A stretch of 64,000 bases of DNA. Source: Plotosus lineatus (taxonomy: Eukaryota; Chordata; Actinopteri; Siluriformes; Plotosidae). The stretch covers positions 52,134,580 through 52,198,579 of the forward strand of contig CM045729.1 of NCBI GenBank assembly GCA_024760905.1, in the 5' to 3' direction. The notes under the pieces were generated by a model. That model made no database searches and was not told the DNA's origin. It was given only the letters and a program-made list of their open reading frames with translations. The position numbers and the translations under genes are program-made. Shown one piece after another: positions 1 to 12,819 of the stretch. Numbering within the stretch: the first letter of the stretch is position 1; the number at the start of each line of letters is the position of its first letter.

Positions 1-686
1 GTAGGAGGTCATGCTTTGGGCAGCCTCAAGTTCTCACACTGACAAGCTACTCTCTGCCCATAAAACAATACAAACACACACTCACACCCAAACACTCTTC
101 CTTTGTGGCATGCAGACCCTGGTCATCCTGAAAAGAGCCTCCAGGGAGGCCTTGTCATTCTCATATACTGCACAGATTACAGTTTTACCATCACTCTGTC
201 TCTCTATGTCTGTCTCTGTAATGTCTGTCTGTGTCGTTTGTGTTAATGGAAACATTAAGGGATGCTTGTGAGCCCAGGTCTCTAATAAAAGCTGTGTTTA
301 TACGAATGTGTATACACCATTGACAAAGTGAGCAGTGCAGTAACAAGTGCTGATGGAAATAGTAAGTCAGCTTTTCTGTTATGAATTAGCAGCATAACCC
401 ATAAAATTGAGTAAATAAGATTATTAAAACACAAAGAATAAAAAAGAAGGATAATATTCTCAATTAGTATATGCTACATGGAAATGGTACAATCTGACTG
501 GTCTGCTATCTGAGAATTTTTAATCACTATTACAAGTGAATAATGTATGCACAAAAACAACACACATCATTTGTCACAATTACTTGGAACAAGCACTGTA
601 ATCATTTCACACTTTAATATTGAAAAATAAACAATTAAAATCAAATTTCAGTTTGTTTTTAATAGGGTTCCCCTAGTGTGTATACA

Positions 687-687
<1 letters not shown>
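1..687. other. Unique AT-rich sequence
   Basis: No repeat family, splice-supported exon or RNA gene recognised. The ORF over 11-271 is short, has no family resemblance and is probably fortuitous. Confidence 0.4.

Positions 688-763
<76 letters not shown>
688..763. repeat. (CA)n microsatellite at the edge of a Tc1 element
   Basis: An almost pure CA array of about 75 bases directly abuts the inner part of a Tc1 terminal inverted repeat. The outer ~100 bases of that repeat are missing and appear replaced by the array. Confidence 0.95.
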
Positions 764-2216
764 CATGGATGACAGGATCAAAAGTTTAAACTGAGAAAAT
801 TTATTATTTTACAAAAAAAATATGTTGATTGTAAATTTCATGGTGTCAACACATCTCAAAAAAGTTGGCACAGGTAGCCATAAGAGGCTGGAAAAGTCAA
901 TTGCACTTATAAGGAACAGTTGGAAGACCAATTACCACTAATGAGGTCCATTGGCAACATGGCTGAGTATATAAAGAGCTTCTCAGAGTGGCAGTGTCTC
1001 TCAGAGGCAAAGATGAGTAGAGGATCACCAATTCCCCGAATGTTGTGCAGAAAGACAGTGGAGCAATATCAGAAAGGTGTTTCCCAGTGAAGAATTTCAG
1101 AGTTTAAAGTTATCATCATCAACAGTACATAACATCATCCAAAGATTCAGAGAATCTGGAACAATCTCCGAAAAACCATACTGGATACCCGGGATCTTCG
1201 AGCTCTTAAACGGCAATGCACCACAAACAGGAATGATACTTTAGGAGAAATCACAGAATGGGCTCAGCAATACTTTCAGAAACCATTGCCGGTGAACACA
1301 ATCCACCGTGCTATCCACCATTGCCAGCAAAAACTCTACAGTACAAAGAATAAGCAATTTCTAAACAGTACCCAGAAGCCAGGGGTCATTTAAAATGTAG
1401 TGTGGCAAAGTGAAAAACTGTTCTGTGGTCAGACAAATCATGATTCGAAGTTCTTTATGGAAAACTGGGACACCATGTCATCTGGACTTAAAAGGACAAG
1501 GACAACCCAAGTTGTTAACAGCGCTTTAGTTCAGAAGCCTGCATATGTGATGGTATGAGGTTCCTTGAATCCATGTGGCATGGGCAGCTTTCATATCTAG
1601 AAAGGTACCGTCAATGCAGAAAGGTGTGTTCTGGTTCTAGAACAACATTTGCTCCCATCCAAACGTCATCTCATTCAGAGACCTTGCATTTTTCAACATG
1701 ATAATGCCAGATCACATGCAGCATCGATTACAACATCATGGCTGCATAGGAAAAGGATTCGGGTATTGAAATGGCCAGCCTGCATTCCAGATATTTCACC
1801 TATAGAGAACATTTGGCACATTATAAAAAGGAAGGTGCAACAAAGAAGGCCCAAGACAGTTGAACCATTAGAGGCCTGTATCAGACAAGAGTGGGATAGC
1901 ATTCTTATTTCTAAATTTGAGAAACTTGTATCCTCGTTCCCCAGACGTTTGCAGATTGTTGTAAGAAGACGAGGGGATGCCTCACAGTGGTGAAAATGGC
2001 CTTGCCCCAACTTTTTTGAAATTTGTTGACACCATGAAATTTAAAATCAACATATTTTTCCATTAAAATGATTCATTTTTCTCAGTTTAAACTTTTGACC
2101 CGTCATCTATGTTCTTTTCAGAATAAAATATTGAAATTTGGCTTTTCCACATCATTTCATTCAGTTTTTATTCACAATTTGTATAGTGTACCAACTATTC
2201 TGGAATTGGGTTTATA
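764..2216 (+). mobile_element. Degenerate Tc1-like DNA transposon (DD34E)
   Basis: Inverted termini are seen as CAAAAGTTTAAACTGAGAAA at 779-798 and its complement TTTCTCAGTTTAAACTTTTG at 2078-2097. The transposase on the + strand is broken by stops and frameshifts, for example a stop just after the WSDKS motif near 1422-1440. The 3' part at 1649-1993 is still open and has FQHDNARSHAA, then PDISPIEN. The D of DNARS and the E of IEN are 34 residues apart, which is the Tc1 signature. The outer 5' end is lost into the CA array; the 3' end is near 2216. A partial relative lies at 40136-40533. Confidence 0.9.
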
Positions 2217-3208
2217 AATGTAAACTCCTCAAATTTTGTTTTAGTATTCTTTCCATTGCTTTTGCATTGTCTATGGGATTGATAAAACTGGTACATTTTC
2301 CAACTGTCCAACTTCAAATTTGAATAAATATTTCCATGTCCAAGTTTTTTGTGAATCAATGCATCAAAATCTTTAAGGCATGCCTGGGAGTTAACATCAT
2401 GTCAAAATATGTACATATGGTGAACACAGTCTTTGAAATAATTTAAATACTTTCTGTTTTAAGTCTTTTTCATGCTCAATTTTGTGACAAGAGAACGATT
2501 TCCTTGCTTTCACGTCTCACTGATCCACTGCTAAGGTCTCTACAGGTCCAATCACAACATGAATCAGAGCACAAGTGCATGCACAATGAAACATGGAATT
2601 TTCATGTTTGTGGCAAAATTGCTAAATAAGCACCAGACTTAAAAGAGGATCAATGATATACGTAACTTTTCCTGTCCATGTTACATAGTGCATCTTGCGC
2701 ACCCAATGATCACTGATGTATTGGCATTTATTGACTATAGATAATAAAGAAAAGTTGAATATGTCGAGCACTATCATTTGTCATAGTGCAACTAATTACA
2801 CAATTATCTAAAGCTATTATTAGTGTATAGAAGGCCAGTCTTCTTTCCATATTACATACTGACTCTTTGGATCGCTATACTGATAATTTGATGATCCTGC
2901 TTCTCCAAGGAATATTATTCTATTATCCCGAATCTACAATGTTTTAATGCATATTGTTATAATGCACATAAAAAATGTGGAAAACTGTTTTTTCTAAATC
3001 TGCAGAAAGTGAAAAAGATTAGTGTCACACATTTCAGCAACAGTTTCGTGATCAGACTCATATACTAAAACTCTTGGAGAGAGCTGAAGAGATACTGTCA
3101 AGAAAGACTGTCAAGAGACACATGCTTATTTGTGCACTGAAGTTCACAATATCAGGAATTATAAATAAATAAATACATAAGTAAGTAAAAATAATAAATA
3201 ACAAGAAC
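2217..3208. other. Unique AT-rich sequence
   Basis: No gene, RNA or repeat family recognised between the Tc1 copy and the LINE. The sequence is complex rather than simple. Confidence 0.4.
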
Positions 3209-3220
3209 AAAAAAGATTAA
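3209..3220. repeat. Left target-site duplication of the inverted LINE
   Basis: AAAAAAGATTAA is repeated exactly at 5963-5974, immediately outside the GATGAA tail. Confidence 0.85.
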
Positions 3221-5962
3221 CCCGAATAGAATTTTGCAATGGCAACAGCTTGGGCTGAAGCACATTTGACCTGCTGGTACCTGTCTGCTTCCTCGGGAGT
3301 TCCATGGGCCAATAAGGCCCGATAGGCCTCTTTTTCAGCTGGACAGCTCCCTTCACTGCGGGTGTCCATCACCGGGTTCGGGGTTACCACCACGACAGGC
3401 ACCGATGACCTTCCAACCACAGCTATGGAATGCCACCTCAGCAATGGAGGCACAAAACATGGCCATGGGTTCCATGTTGCCCGCCTCTTTCTTGATGTGG
3501 TCATTGCTTCGCCGGAGGACAGCATTAAAGGCCCCTCTGCCAGATGTTCCCAAGAGACTTTAACTACACTCTTGGGCCTGCCAAGTCTAGAGGGCGTGCC
3601 TCCCCAGCCATCAGAGTCAGCTCACCACCAGGTGGTGATTGGTTGACAGCTCAACTCCTCTCCTCACCAGAGTGTCTAGAATGTGCGGCCGCAAGTCCGG
3701 TGACACAACTACAAAGTTGATCATCGAACTGCAGCCTAGGGTGTCCTGGTACGAAGGGCACTTATGGACACCCTAATGTTCAAGCATGGTGTTTTTTGAT
3801 TGACAAACTATGGCGGGCACAGAAGTCCAATAATGAAACGCCATTTAGGTTCGGATTGGAGAGGCCGTACCTACCAATCACACCCTTCCAGGTCACACTA
3901 TAATTGCTCACATTAAAGTCTCCCAGAACGAGTGAGTCCCCCGAGGGAGCATTCTCCAACACACCCCTTAAAGTCTCCAATAAGGGTGGGTACTCTGAAC
4001 TGTCATTTGGTGAATAAACACAAACAACAATCAGAACCCATCCCCCCACCCCAAGGCGGAGGGAAGCTACCCTTTTGTTAACTGGGGAGAACCCCAACGT
4101 TTGGGCACCGAGATTGGGGGGGGGGGGGCAGCAAGGATGCCCACACCAGCTCTTCGCCTATCCCCATGAGCAACTCCAGAATAGAACTCCTCCAGAATTT
4201 CAGAGTTTGGTGATGGCCTTGAAAGCGATTATCGGTTGGCCTCAAAAAAGGTTCTGGACCACCAACTGACACCTAGGAGGGTGAAGTGGTTCTCCAAAAA
4301 TACTGTTTACAGTGGAAGTTGGGAGCTGCTCACCTCAACTGGGGATGTTTTCTGGAAGTGGAAGGAATACTTCAAGGACCATCTCAATTCCACCAACACG
4401 CCCGATGTGGAGGAGGAAGACCATGGGGGTTTGGGTGGGGATCCACCCATCACTGGAGCTGTGGTCACTAGGATAGTCAAAAAGCTCCTCGGTGGTTGGG
4501 CTCCGAGGGTGAATAGAGCCACCCTGAATATCTCAGGGCTCTGGATGTTGACGGACTCTCTTAGTTGACACGTCTCTGCAACATTGCATGGTCATTGGGG
4601 GCCATACCTCTGGATTGACAAACTGAGGTAGTAGTCCCTCTTTTTAAAAGGGAGGACCAGAGGGTGTATTCGAATGATCATGGAATCACACTCCTCAGCC
4701 TATCTGGGAAAGTCTATGCAGGGGTGCTGGAGAGGAGGATCCCACCAATAGTTGAACCTTGGATTCAGGAGGAACGATGTGGTTTTCGTCCTGGCCACGG
4801 CACTCTCAACCATCTTGAAACGCTCTACAGGATTCTGGTGGGGGCATGGGAGTTTGCCCAATCTGTTTACATGTATTTTGTGGATTTAGAGAAGGCTTTC
4901 AACCGTGTCCCATGGGCTATCTTGTGGAGCATGCTCCAGGAGTACAGTGTACCAGACCCGTTGCTATGGGCCATTCAGTTGCAGTATCAACCAGAGCCAG
5001 AGTTTGGTCCGCATTGGTATCAGCAGGTCGAATTCATTTCTGGTAAGAGTTGGAGTCAACCAAGGCTTTCCTTTGTCATTCTGTTCATAATTTTTATGGA
5101 CAGAATTTCTAGGCGCAGTCAAGGTGTCAAGGGGTTGGTGGCTATTGGATCTCGTCTCTGCTCTTTTGAGGATTATGTTGTCCTTTTGGCTTCATCAATC
5201 CAGAACCTATAGCTCTTATTGGAGCTCACAGTCGAGTGCGAAGCAGCCTGGATGACAGTCAGCACCTCTGAGTCCAAGGCCATGGTTCATAGCCAGAAAA
5301 ATATGCAATGTACCCTCCGGGTCTAGAATGAGGTCTTGCCCCAAGTGGAGGAATTCAGGTATGTTGGGGTCTTGTTTACAAGTGAGGGAAGGATGGAGTG
5401 GGAGATCGACAGGCGGCTTGCTGCAGCCCCTGCTGTAATGCAGTCTGTCATGATGAAGAGGGAGCTGAGCCACAAGGCAAAGCTCTCAATTTATCATTCA
5501 ATTTAAATTTCAACCCTCACCTGTGGTCACAAGCTTTGGGTAGTGACCGAAAGAACAAGATTGCGGATACAAATGGCTGAAATGAGCTTCCTTCGCCGGG
5601 TGGTGGGGCTCTTCTTTAGAGATTGGGCGAGAAGCTCAGTCATCTGGGGGCAGCTCGGAGTAGAACCACTGCTTCTCCGCATTGAGAGGAGCCAGGTGAG
5701 GTGACATGGGCATCTGGTTAGAATAACTCCCGAATGCCTCCCTGGTGTGGTGTTTTCAACATGTCGAACTGGGAAACGACCCCAGGGTCGACCTAAAACA
5801 CACTAGAGGGATGATGTCTCTCGGCTGGTCCGGGAAACGCCTCAGTATCTCCCTGGAAGAACTGGAAGAAGTGGCTGGAGAGAGGGACGTCTGCAACTCA
5901 TTGCTTAGGCTGCTGCCCTGTGACCTGACCTGATGAAGCAGATGAAAATGAAGATGAAGATG
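3221..5962 (+). mobile_element. RTE/Rex3-like LINE with 5' inversion
   Basis: The element is flanked by the exact 12-bp duplication AAAAAAGATTAA (3209-3220 and 5963-5974). The right part (about 4230-5962, + strand) carries the reverse transcriptase: ITLLSLSGKVYAGVLERRI, CGFRPGHGTLNHL and VDLEKAFNRVPWAI, then FIIFMDRISRRSQG. The active-site box is decayed: CSFEDYVVLL stands where an FADD motif is expected. The C-terminal ELEEVAGERDV motif and a GATGAA-rich tail end it. The left part (3221 to about 4230) is inverted. On the minus strand it encodes the apurinic endonuclease (SPVNKRVASLRLGVG and LVLGDFNVSNYS at 4097-3780) and the linker (CPAEKEAYRALLAHGTPEEA at 3525-3217). Many stops show it is dead. 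Assignment to RTE/Rex3-like rests on remembered family motifs. Confidence 0.85.
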
Positions 5963-6008
5963 AAAAAAGATTAATTAATGAATTAATTCATTCATTTAAT
6001 TAAAACAA

Positions 6009-6285
6009 GACGGCACATTGATGCAGTGGCTAACACATTCGCCTCACAGCAAGAAAGTTCCAGGTTCAATTCCTGATCTCAGGGGGTTTCTGTGGGAATT
6101 TGCATGTACGGTTTCCTCTCACAGTCATGCACAGTAGACTGATTGGCAATTCCAAATCACCTCTAAGTGTGAGTGTGATCTGTCCAGAGTGTACCCCGCC
6201 TTCACCCAAAGCCCAGAGTCGACTGAGATGGACACCAGCCTCATCACAGCCGTAATTAAGATTAAGCAGTTCAGAAACTGATTTA
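6009..6285 (+). mobile_element. tRNA-derived SINE, family A
   Basis: The tRNA-like head has an A-box-like GATGCAGTGGCTAAC and a B-box-like GGTTCAATTCC. It is followed by the body (AATTTGCATGTACGG, CAATTCCAAATCACC) and the tail CCAGAGTGTACCCCGCC...TTAAGCAGTTCAGAAA. It is diverged from the other copies in the window. Confidence 0.8.
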
Positions 6286-7067
6286 TTTATTTATTGCCTC
6301 TGTTCCTATGTAGTATATACTAAAACATTTATACACCTCACAGTCAGTGATTTGAATAGTCCCTTCAACTCGTTGTGAGTACTATTCAGTGACAGCCACC
6401 TCACCTTCAATCCATAATTATTATTTATCCACCCCTCGGAATGCTTTACTCAAATAAGAATGTCAAAACAAATACATTGTGTTTTTTTGTTTGTTTGGTT
6501 GGTTGGTTTTTAGTTTTTTTCCCCTTTGTTTTTGCTTCAGTCCTCCTGTAGTCTATCGATGTGGATTCACTAAATATACCCTTTGTCTTACCATCTTAAA
6601 GACTATTCATCTATATCCACCTCATCTTCACTAATAATTATATATTTAAATAGGTATTTATGTTATCATAACAAGCTCAGCTATACATTTACCTTTTCCA
6701 TAACTATTGTTCATGACTGTTATTGTGCATAAAATTTGCACAAAGAATATTAAAATAGAATTTTTTTTAACATAACTGTTTGCCACCAAAATATTTTAAG
6801 GATTATTGCTGTTCTTATTATAAGTAGTAGTAGTTGTTGTTGTTGTTCTTGTTGTTGTAGTGGTTTTACAGAGACGTCAGCTGAGATGTCCTTCCACTAA
6901 TTTTGTTCAACAAAAATGCAATTTCAATATTTGCTTAGTTGGAAATGGAAATTGTGTGGGTTGAACATCAGCCTGAAGCAACCTTTTATTGCTCTCTTTT
7001 CTGACTTTTCAAAGCTTCAATGTCTCATATAGTTGATCAAATGAGAAAACACAAATAAAACTTTGTG

Positions 7068-7070
<3 letters not shown>
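6286..7070. other. Unique AT-rich sequence
   Basis: No gene or family recognised. It includes a short (GTT)n-like stretch at 6833-6859. Confidence 0.4.
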
Positions 7071-7114
<44 letters not shown>

Positions 7115-7138
7115 GTGTGTGTGTGTGCGTGTGTGTGT
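7071..7138. repeat. (GT)n microsatellite
   Basis: Dinucleotide array with two GC interruptions. Confidence 0.95.
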
Positions 7139-7889
7139 TTTCAGGACTGTATGGTTATTCCTACATTGGCATTAATATGCTCTAGATGTTGCTGTCATAA
7201 ACTGACTTTTTTGCTTGTACATGAAAGCACACAAGTCTCAAACAGCTTAAATGTTTTGTTTAGGTTTTTTTATTGGGGTGCAGCAGGGAGAAAAACACTG
7301 TATGTTATATAGATCATAACATGACAAGACCTTTAAAGCTGATAGTGCCATACACTGACACTGTCCTCATCAAGGAACACTATAGTACATTATACACATA
7401 ATACACAGTGACTGGATATGCAAAATGTGTGTTGTCTTTTGAAACTCATGGTTGTGTTCTTGTTTTCCTGTAAATATGGTGAAATAGATTAATGTCACTA
7501 TAAAACAGACGGCTACTACAGCATTTGATTACATCGGCTTTTCTTTTTACTGTGGTTGAGGCAGCCCATCACGCAGAGAGTAGAGGAAGCGTATGATGAG
7601 CGTGTTGAGTGCTGAGTATCTCAGTGGGACGCTAAGCTGTGTTTATGATACAGCATTTCACTAATGATGGAGCTAATGTTAGTGCTAAACACTAAAACTC
7701 TTTCCTGCTTCTTCAATGGGTAGAATATTAGATACTGGAGTGTATAATGTATGGCAAACTGCTTTTCTGTGTAGATGGGTGTTGGTGTGCATGTGGGTAA
7801 GAGAGTGAATGTCTTAAACATTTGAAGAGCAATGAAAAAAATGTTGCAGTCATTTCTTGTGGCATGCAGGCTGTTTCATGTTATGAGTG

Positions 7890-7891
<2 letters not shown>
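7139..7891. other. Unique sequence
   Basis: No repeat family or coding exon recognised. Confidence 0.35.

Positions 7892-7945
<54 letters not shown>
7892..7945. repeat. (GT)n microsatellite
   Basis: Uninterrupted dinucleotide array of about 54 bases. Confidence 0.95.
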
Positions 7946-7947
<2 letters not shown>

Positions 7948-8263
7948 TATGTTTTCAGTGTGGGTTGTTAGTTGTTTTTGAAGCACAGACTCCACTTGTC
8001 AGATTATGCCACATTTCCATTTGACTTTCATAAGATGTTTACGGCTCACAGATTGCATGGGTAGCTCCTCTCCTGTGCCTGGGCCTTTACATATGTAGCT
8101 TCTTTGAAATGACAGTGCGGCCCTGCTTAGAGCAATAAAATGAATCCCTCTAGGCAGTATTACAATTTTTTTTGGAATATTGCAATGAATTCAGAATAGT
8201 AGAGGTACATAAATGCAAAACTCCACAGTCTGTTAGGAGGTAATTCCCAGAGTGCTCCTGTTT

Positions 8264-8269
<6 letters not shown>

Positions 8270-8321
<52 letters not shown>
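8270..8321. repeat. (AC)n microsatellite
   Basis: Uninterrupted dinucleotide array. Confidence 0.95.
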
Positions 8322-8322
<1 letters not shown>

Positions 8323-9020
8323 CTAACAACTCACACTAATGCTATTATTGGTCATATTTTATACATTCTACATTCACTATACGTGTGTTAGTGTATGTAT
8401 ATCTAAATGTAAGTATTGTATGTAATCTGTATGTAAGTTTTTGCTTTTTTTTAAAAAATGAGATGCATTGTGTCCAGATCCTTTTCACTATGAAGAGGCC
8501 AGTGCAGGGAGAGAGGGATAAAAGGTACACATGGGAAAATACCCACTGTGAGTTCTGTTCAAAGACCCACAGCTCTCTTCACTGGATTAACATTTATTGA
8601 GCAGCTCAGGCAGCTTTTCTCACTCCAGGAAAAAGATACAAACTTTAATTGCTGTGACTGTTCCAGCAAATGATCACCAGTGTGCCAAGCAAAGCCTAGC
8701 TAATAGAAACTCCATTACGGATTAGAAAGTCTCTATTACCAAACAAATTAAGCATGCTCTGATCTTAACTCTTAACCTATAGGTCAAGCGGCATTACAGC
8801 AAAGTTTAAGCTGTTAGATGTCTGCAAAACGTATTACTCACTGGCGCTGAGATTGCATTTTTGTATTGATTTTACGATAGCCTGGTATGATGATTTATGG
8901 AGTGCTGGTGTCAGTATAACAAGCTGAAGGACACACAATATCATCTTCAACATCATTAAAATTCAGACGCTTCTCCAACCCAGTGATCAACTGCTCCTCA
9001 GCAGCATAGAATTTCAGGGG
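8322..9020. other. Unique sequence, possible conserved block
   Basis: No gene recognised. The 8540-8880 part is non-repetitive and of balanced composition, so it is a weak candidate for conserved noncoding sequence. Confidence 0.25.
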
Positions 9021-9134
9021 GGTGGTGGTGGTGGTGGTGGTAGTCAAATGTAAACACAAAACACATGCACATATGGACAAAAGTAGACATTCTAAATACT
9101 GGGTATACTGGGTACACTGGGTACACTGGGTATA
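9021..9134. repeat. (GGT)n and a 9-bp minisatellite
   Basis: A (GGT)n run at 9021-9041 is followed at 9098-9134 by about four tandem copies of a 9-bp unit TACTGGGTA/CACTGGGTA. Confidence 0.85.
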
Positions 9135-10198
9135 TGTTTTCTGCACACTTCCATGTACTGTGCTTGTACACACAGGATCATACAATGGAACACAAAAATA
9201 CTTGCCTTCTTTGGATCAGGTTGGTTTCTGTAAGAACAAGCTTTTCATCTTGATGTTACTACACAGCCAATATAATTCTTTTAAAATACTTACCGTGTAA
9301 AGCAGTACTTTATTAAAGCTGGGTTACATATTGGATTTATGCAGTGTTTGTTCAGGTTGATGGTTTAGGTGTAAATAGAGGTGCTGTGTGCAGGGTCGCA
9401 CCACTGAGAGCAGCTGTGAGAGTGCAAGTCTCATGTGCTGAATGTGTGGTACACTAGAGCCCCCTGACGGGACTTTGAGGTACTGTTATACGTTGTCAAA
9501 AAAATGAGGAGTGGGGGGGGCGCAATTATTTATTTATAAACCTTTTTTTTTTTTTAAGATATAGAAAACACCTACACATGGCATCCAATATGTTTAACGT
9601 GACAACTACTACTCTGATGTCACCATCTGTATTTACATTATGTTTATACAAACGTTTTCTTCAGACCAACGTGCAGGAGGAGTACAGGAGCTATATGGTC
9701 AAAATTAACTATTGTTGTTTATGTTACTCTAATGAAGTGCATAGCATTGCGCATCTGAGCTTCATTCGATTTGAGCTAACTTTAATGATTTAAAGACTGT
9801 TTTATTTACTATAAACAAGAAAAACTAATTACCATGATACCTTAAGGTAGAAATATTGGTGTTTAACATCAGAGACACTTCACAGTGGGAAGAAACAGTC
9901 CCTGTTCCTTTAAAGTGTCTTTAATGTGTGATGGTATGCAAATGAATAGCATAATGACTGAACACCTCTCTCTAATGACTTAACTAGCTATTAATTTACT
10001 GTCATGTCATCATTATTAATCACATTAACGCAGCCGCACCATCTCTTCCAAGGATAAAATGAGGTAGAACATAATCGTGTCAAAGTGAGCATGGAAGAGC
10101 AGTTTCTGAATACAGAGTGATCACAAAGAATGTTGTTGCAAGAATATTTTGCCATTGTTATCCAACACACAGTTAGGATATGAGGTGATTCAAAGCAA

Positions 10199-10201
<3 letters not shown>
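9135..10201. other. Unique sequence
   Basis: No gene or repeat family recognised. The stretch near 9440-9520 (GAGCCCCCTGACGGGAC and a poly-G tract) may be an old MITE end, but no partner end was found. Confidence 0.3.
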
Positions 10202-10275
<74 letters not shown>

Positions 10276-10286
10276 TGTGTGTGTGT
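10202..10286. repeat. Compound (CT)n(GT)n microsatellite
   Basis: CT array 10202-10232 passes directly into a GT array 10233-10286. Confidence 0.95.
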
Positions 10287-10490
10287 CTCTGTCTGTCTGG
10301 TGGAATTTTCTAGATCCATCTTCAGGCCATCAACAGGGTTAGAGCGATAGGGTAGGCTATGAGGTCAGCATGCTTAGGTCTATCAGCCTCCTTCATCTTT
10401 AAGCAAAGAGGGGAGATGTGTGACTTGGCACAGCCTATTCGACAGCTTGAGTCTCTGGGAGCAGAGCAAAGAGACTGCCAAACTGTGGCT

Positions 10491-10496
10491 GAGAGA

Positions 10497-10554
<58 letters not shown>
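10491..10554. repeat. (GA)n microsatellite
   Basis: Purine array with one GGGC interruption. Confidence 0.95.
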
Positions 10555-10559
<5 letters not shown>

Positions 10560-11159
10560 TGGAAATGGTCTTCTACCTGCAGCTGGTCACCATCATGATC
10601 TGTAATTATGTACATTTACCTACTCCTGTTTCTCAAGCTCTGATTATAACACAAACTCATACACACATACCAAATAAATAGAGTTCCATATATTTGCACC
10701 TGGCCGGTGTAACTATTCAATATGCAGCCCAATATAGAAAGTAATATTTACACTATTAAAAGTGTAAAAAATAAATGAAAATAAGCAGTAGCATATGCAG
10801 TAGGAGATTTTGGTCTCGCTTTGAAAAATTTACTTCACTTTCAATAAAAATAGAACTATCAGATTTCTGTTTGTGAGTAACTGTTCTCATTTATTCATGA
10901 ATGAAACCTTTTCATATTGACAAGTGTTGTCCTTTTCCTGATGAATTATTAAACCCCTTTAACAAAAAGTGTTTTCCTTACAGCAATCTATCACTTTGCG
11001 AGCAGTGTGAATTATGATTATGGCATACGAGGGCATTGATAAAATGGCCCAGTATGAGTGTGGCTTAAAAGCAAATGCTAAAATACTGTGAAATAATCAT
11101 ATAAATTATGCATAAGCTCTTCAGATGGAGCAAAATGTTTACCCCCATGAATTATTCAT

Positions 11160-11163
<4 letters not shown>
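10555..11163. other. Unique AT-rich sequence
   Basis: No gene or family recognised. Confidence 0.35.
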
Positions 11164-11251
<88 letters not shown>

Positions 11252-11332
11252 ATTACCATATTTCCTTTTCAGAATGCCTGGAAAACTTTTAGAGACTCAG
11301 GTATTCTTGATGGTATTTGGCAAGTGTGGCAA

Positions 11333-11402
<70 letters not shown>
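11164..11402. repeat. (GT)n and (CT)n microsatellites around an 85-bp unique core
   Basis: GT array 11164-11249 and CT array 11335-11402 flank a short unique segment. ORFs across the arrays only translate the repeats. Confidence 0.95.
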
Positions 11403-11406
<4 letters not shown>

Positions 11407-11559
11407 ATTGTGTCACTAACTGTAACACTTCTTTTAAAACTGTTACAAAAGTGAACATAATACACCCATGCAACCAGTTATGTGGTTGCAATCTTGAAAA
11501 TACAATTTCTGTAGCAGACTATGGTCGATTGCAATGTGTCATATTCACTCATTAGACAT

Positions 11560-12130
11560 TATGCCAAGCATGTGGTATGAATATCAGATCAGATGTGTGA
11601 TTGGTGATTCTGCCCCATTTTCCCTAGCCGTCCCTCAATCGGAGTCTAATCTGGGTCCATCAGCTCTCCTGCCTTAACTCAAGGCTGCTGACAGTCTGCC
11701 TGCTTGCTGATAAATGATCCTAGCTGAAGCCAGATTTAATATGAGAGGCTGAAGTGCCAATTATGGGAGGCTGAGCTGGTTAATAAGCAGATGTAGTTAA
11801 ATATCTGAGCTTGCCGCCATTTGTCAGAGAAAGACTGTGCTGCCCTCAGAGACAAGCTTCTGTGTAACATGTAAAAGCAGCATCTTTCCTTTCGTAATCA
11901 CCATTTATTAGGGAGCTGACATCATGATTAAACTAACCCCAAACCATGTACGCACATCTCATCAGAGAGCAGCTGATGGTAAATGAGTAAGCCTGAGTTT
12001 GGGTTTGGCCCATTATTCAGATGAATATTATTCTGAAGAACAGGTGGAGAGGGGAGCAGTGCAGTAAAGATGATTTTTGACTTCAAACATAGCATAGGAA
12101 AAAATCTCACTTTGAGTGATGTGGGGGAGT
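11560..12130. promoter_or_regulatory. Candidate conserved noncoding element
   Basis: This is a complex, repeat-free block in the presumed HoxD desert. It contains homeodomain-like sites such as GCCAATTATGGG near 11756, GCTGGTTAATAAGC near 11775 and CATGATTAAACT near 11922, next to CAGCTG-type E-boxes. It looks unlike the decayed repeats around it. Conservation cannot be tested here. Confidence 0.3.
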
Positions 12131-12352
12131 ATAGCATAGAGTATAATTCAACTATTTACTAAATGTTATTTTGGACTGAACACATTAATTTTTTGATCAT
12201 TAAAGCTAATGTGAGGAGCTTTTCATCACTGGGAGATTTTACAGTCTTTGGGATGCTGGAGATCTTTATTTATTTAATTTTTTTAATAACTGAAGACTCT
12301 TGCAGCTTTTCTCGTCTCAGTTTAATAAACGCTCAGTAGGTTCATATGGTGT

Positions 12353-12353
<1 letters not shown>

Positions 12354-12411
<58 letters not shown>
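12354..12411. repeat. (GT)n microsatellite
   Basis: Uninterrupted dinucleotide array. Confidence 0.95.
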
Positions 12412-12414
<3 letters not shown>

Positions 12415-12819
12415 GGTGGGTGGGTGTTTATGTAGGAGGTTTGATAGGAGAAATGTTAGGTCCCTTGTTTTTCATGCAGTGCAGCCATGCAATCATGATG
12501 TACTTCATATGCAATGATTCTCTGTTCCAGGATTTAAAGGAGTCTTTAAAGAAATTTGCTTGATTATATGTGACTTTTTTGCAATAAAAAGGAGAAATTA
12601 CAAATATATTGCTGTCTTCCTATATATTTATAACATAACAGATTTTTCAGAATATAATACAAATGTTAACACTATTTACTACCCATTACCAGCATTTGTC
12701 ACCGAATGTCTTATTTATTTATTTTTTTTAAAAACATACTTTTTTATAATAATTATTATAAAATGGTGAAATAGTTATATAAAACCAGAAAGATGCATGT
12801 CAGTAACATTTTTAAGCTT

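Noticed and set aside
7621..7821. Small ORFs in unique sequence (for example 7621-7821, 15176-15421, 34408-34605)
   Set aside because: No family resemblance, no splice or coding signal, and lengths expected by chance in AT-rich DNA.
11163..11555. 130-codon ORF with long runs of VC and LS
   Set aside because: It is a translation of (GT)n and (CT)n arrays. The same applies to ORFs at 15587-15916, 16506-16887, 17056-17339, 21084-21834, 28329-28648 and 38049-38607.
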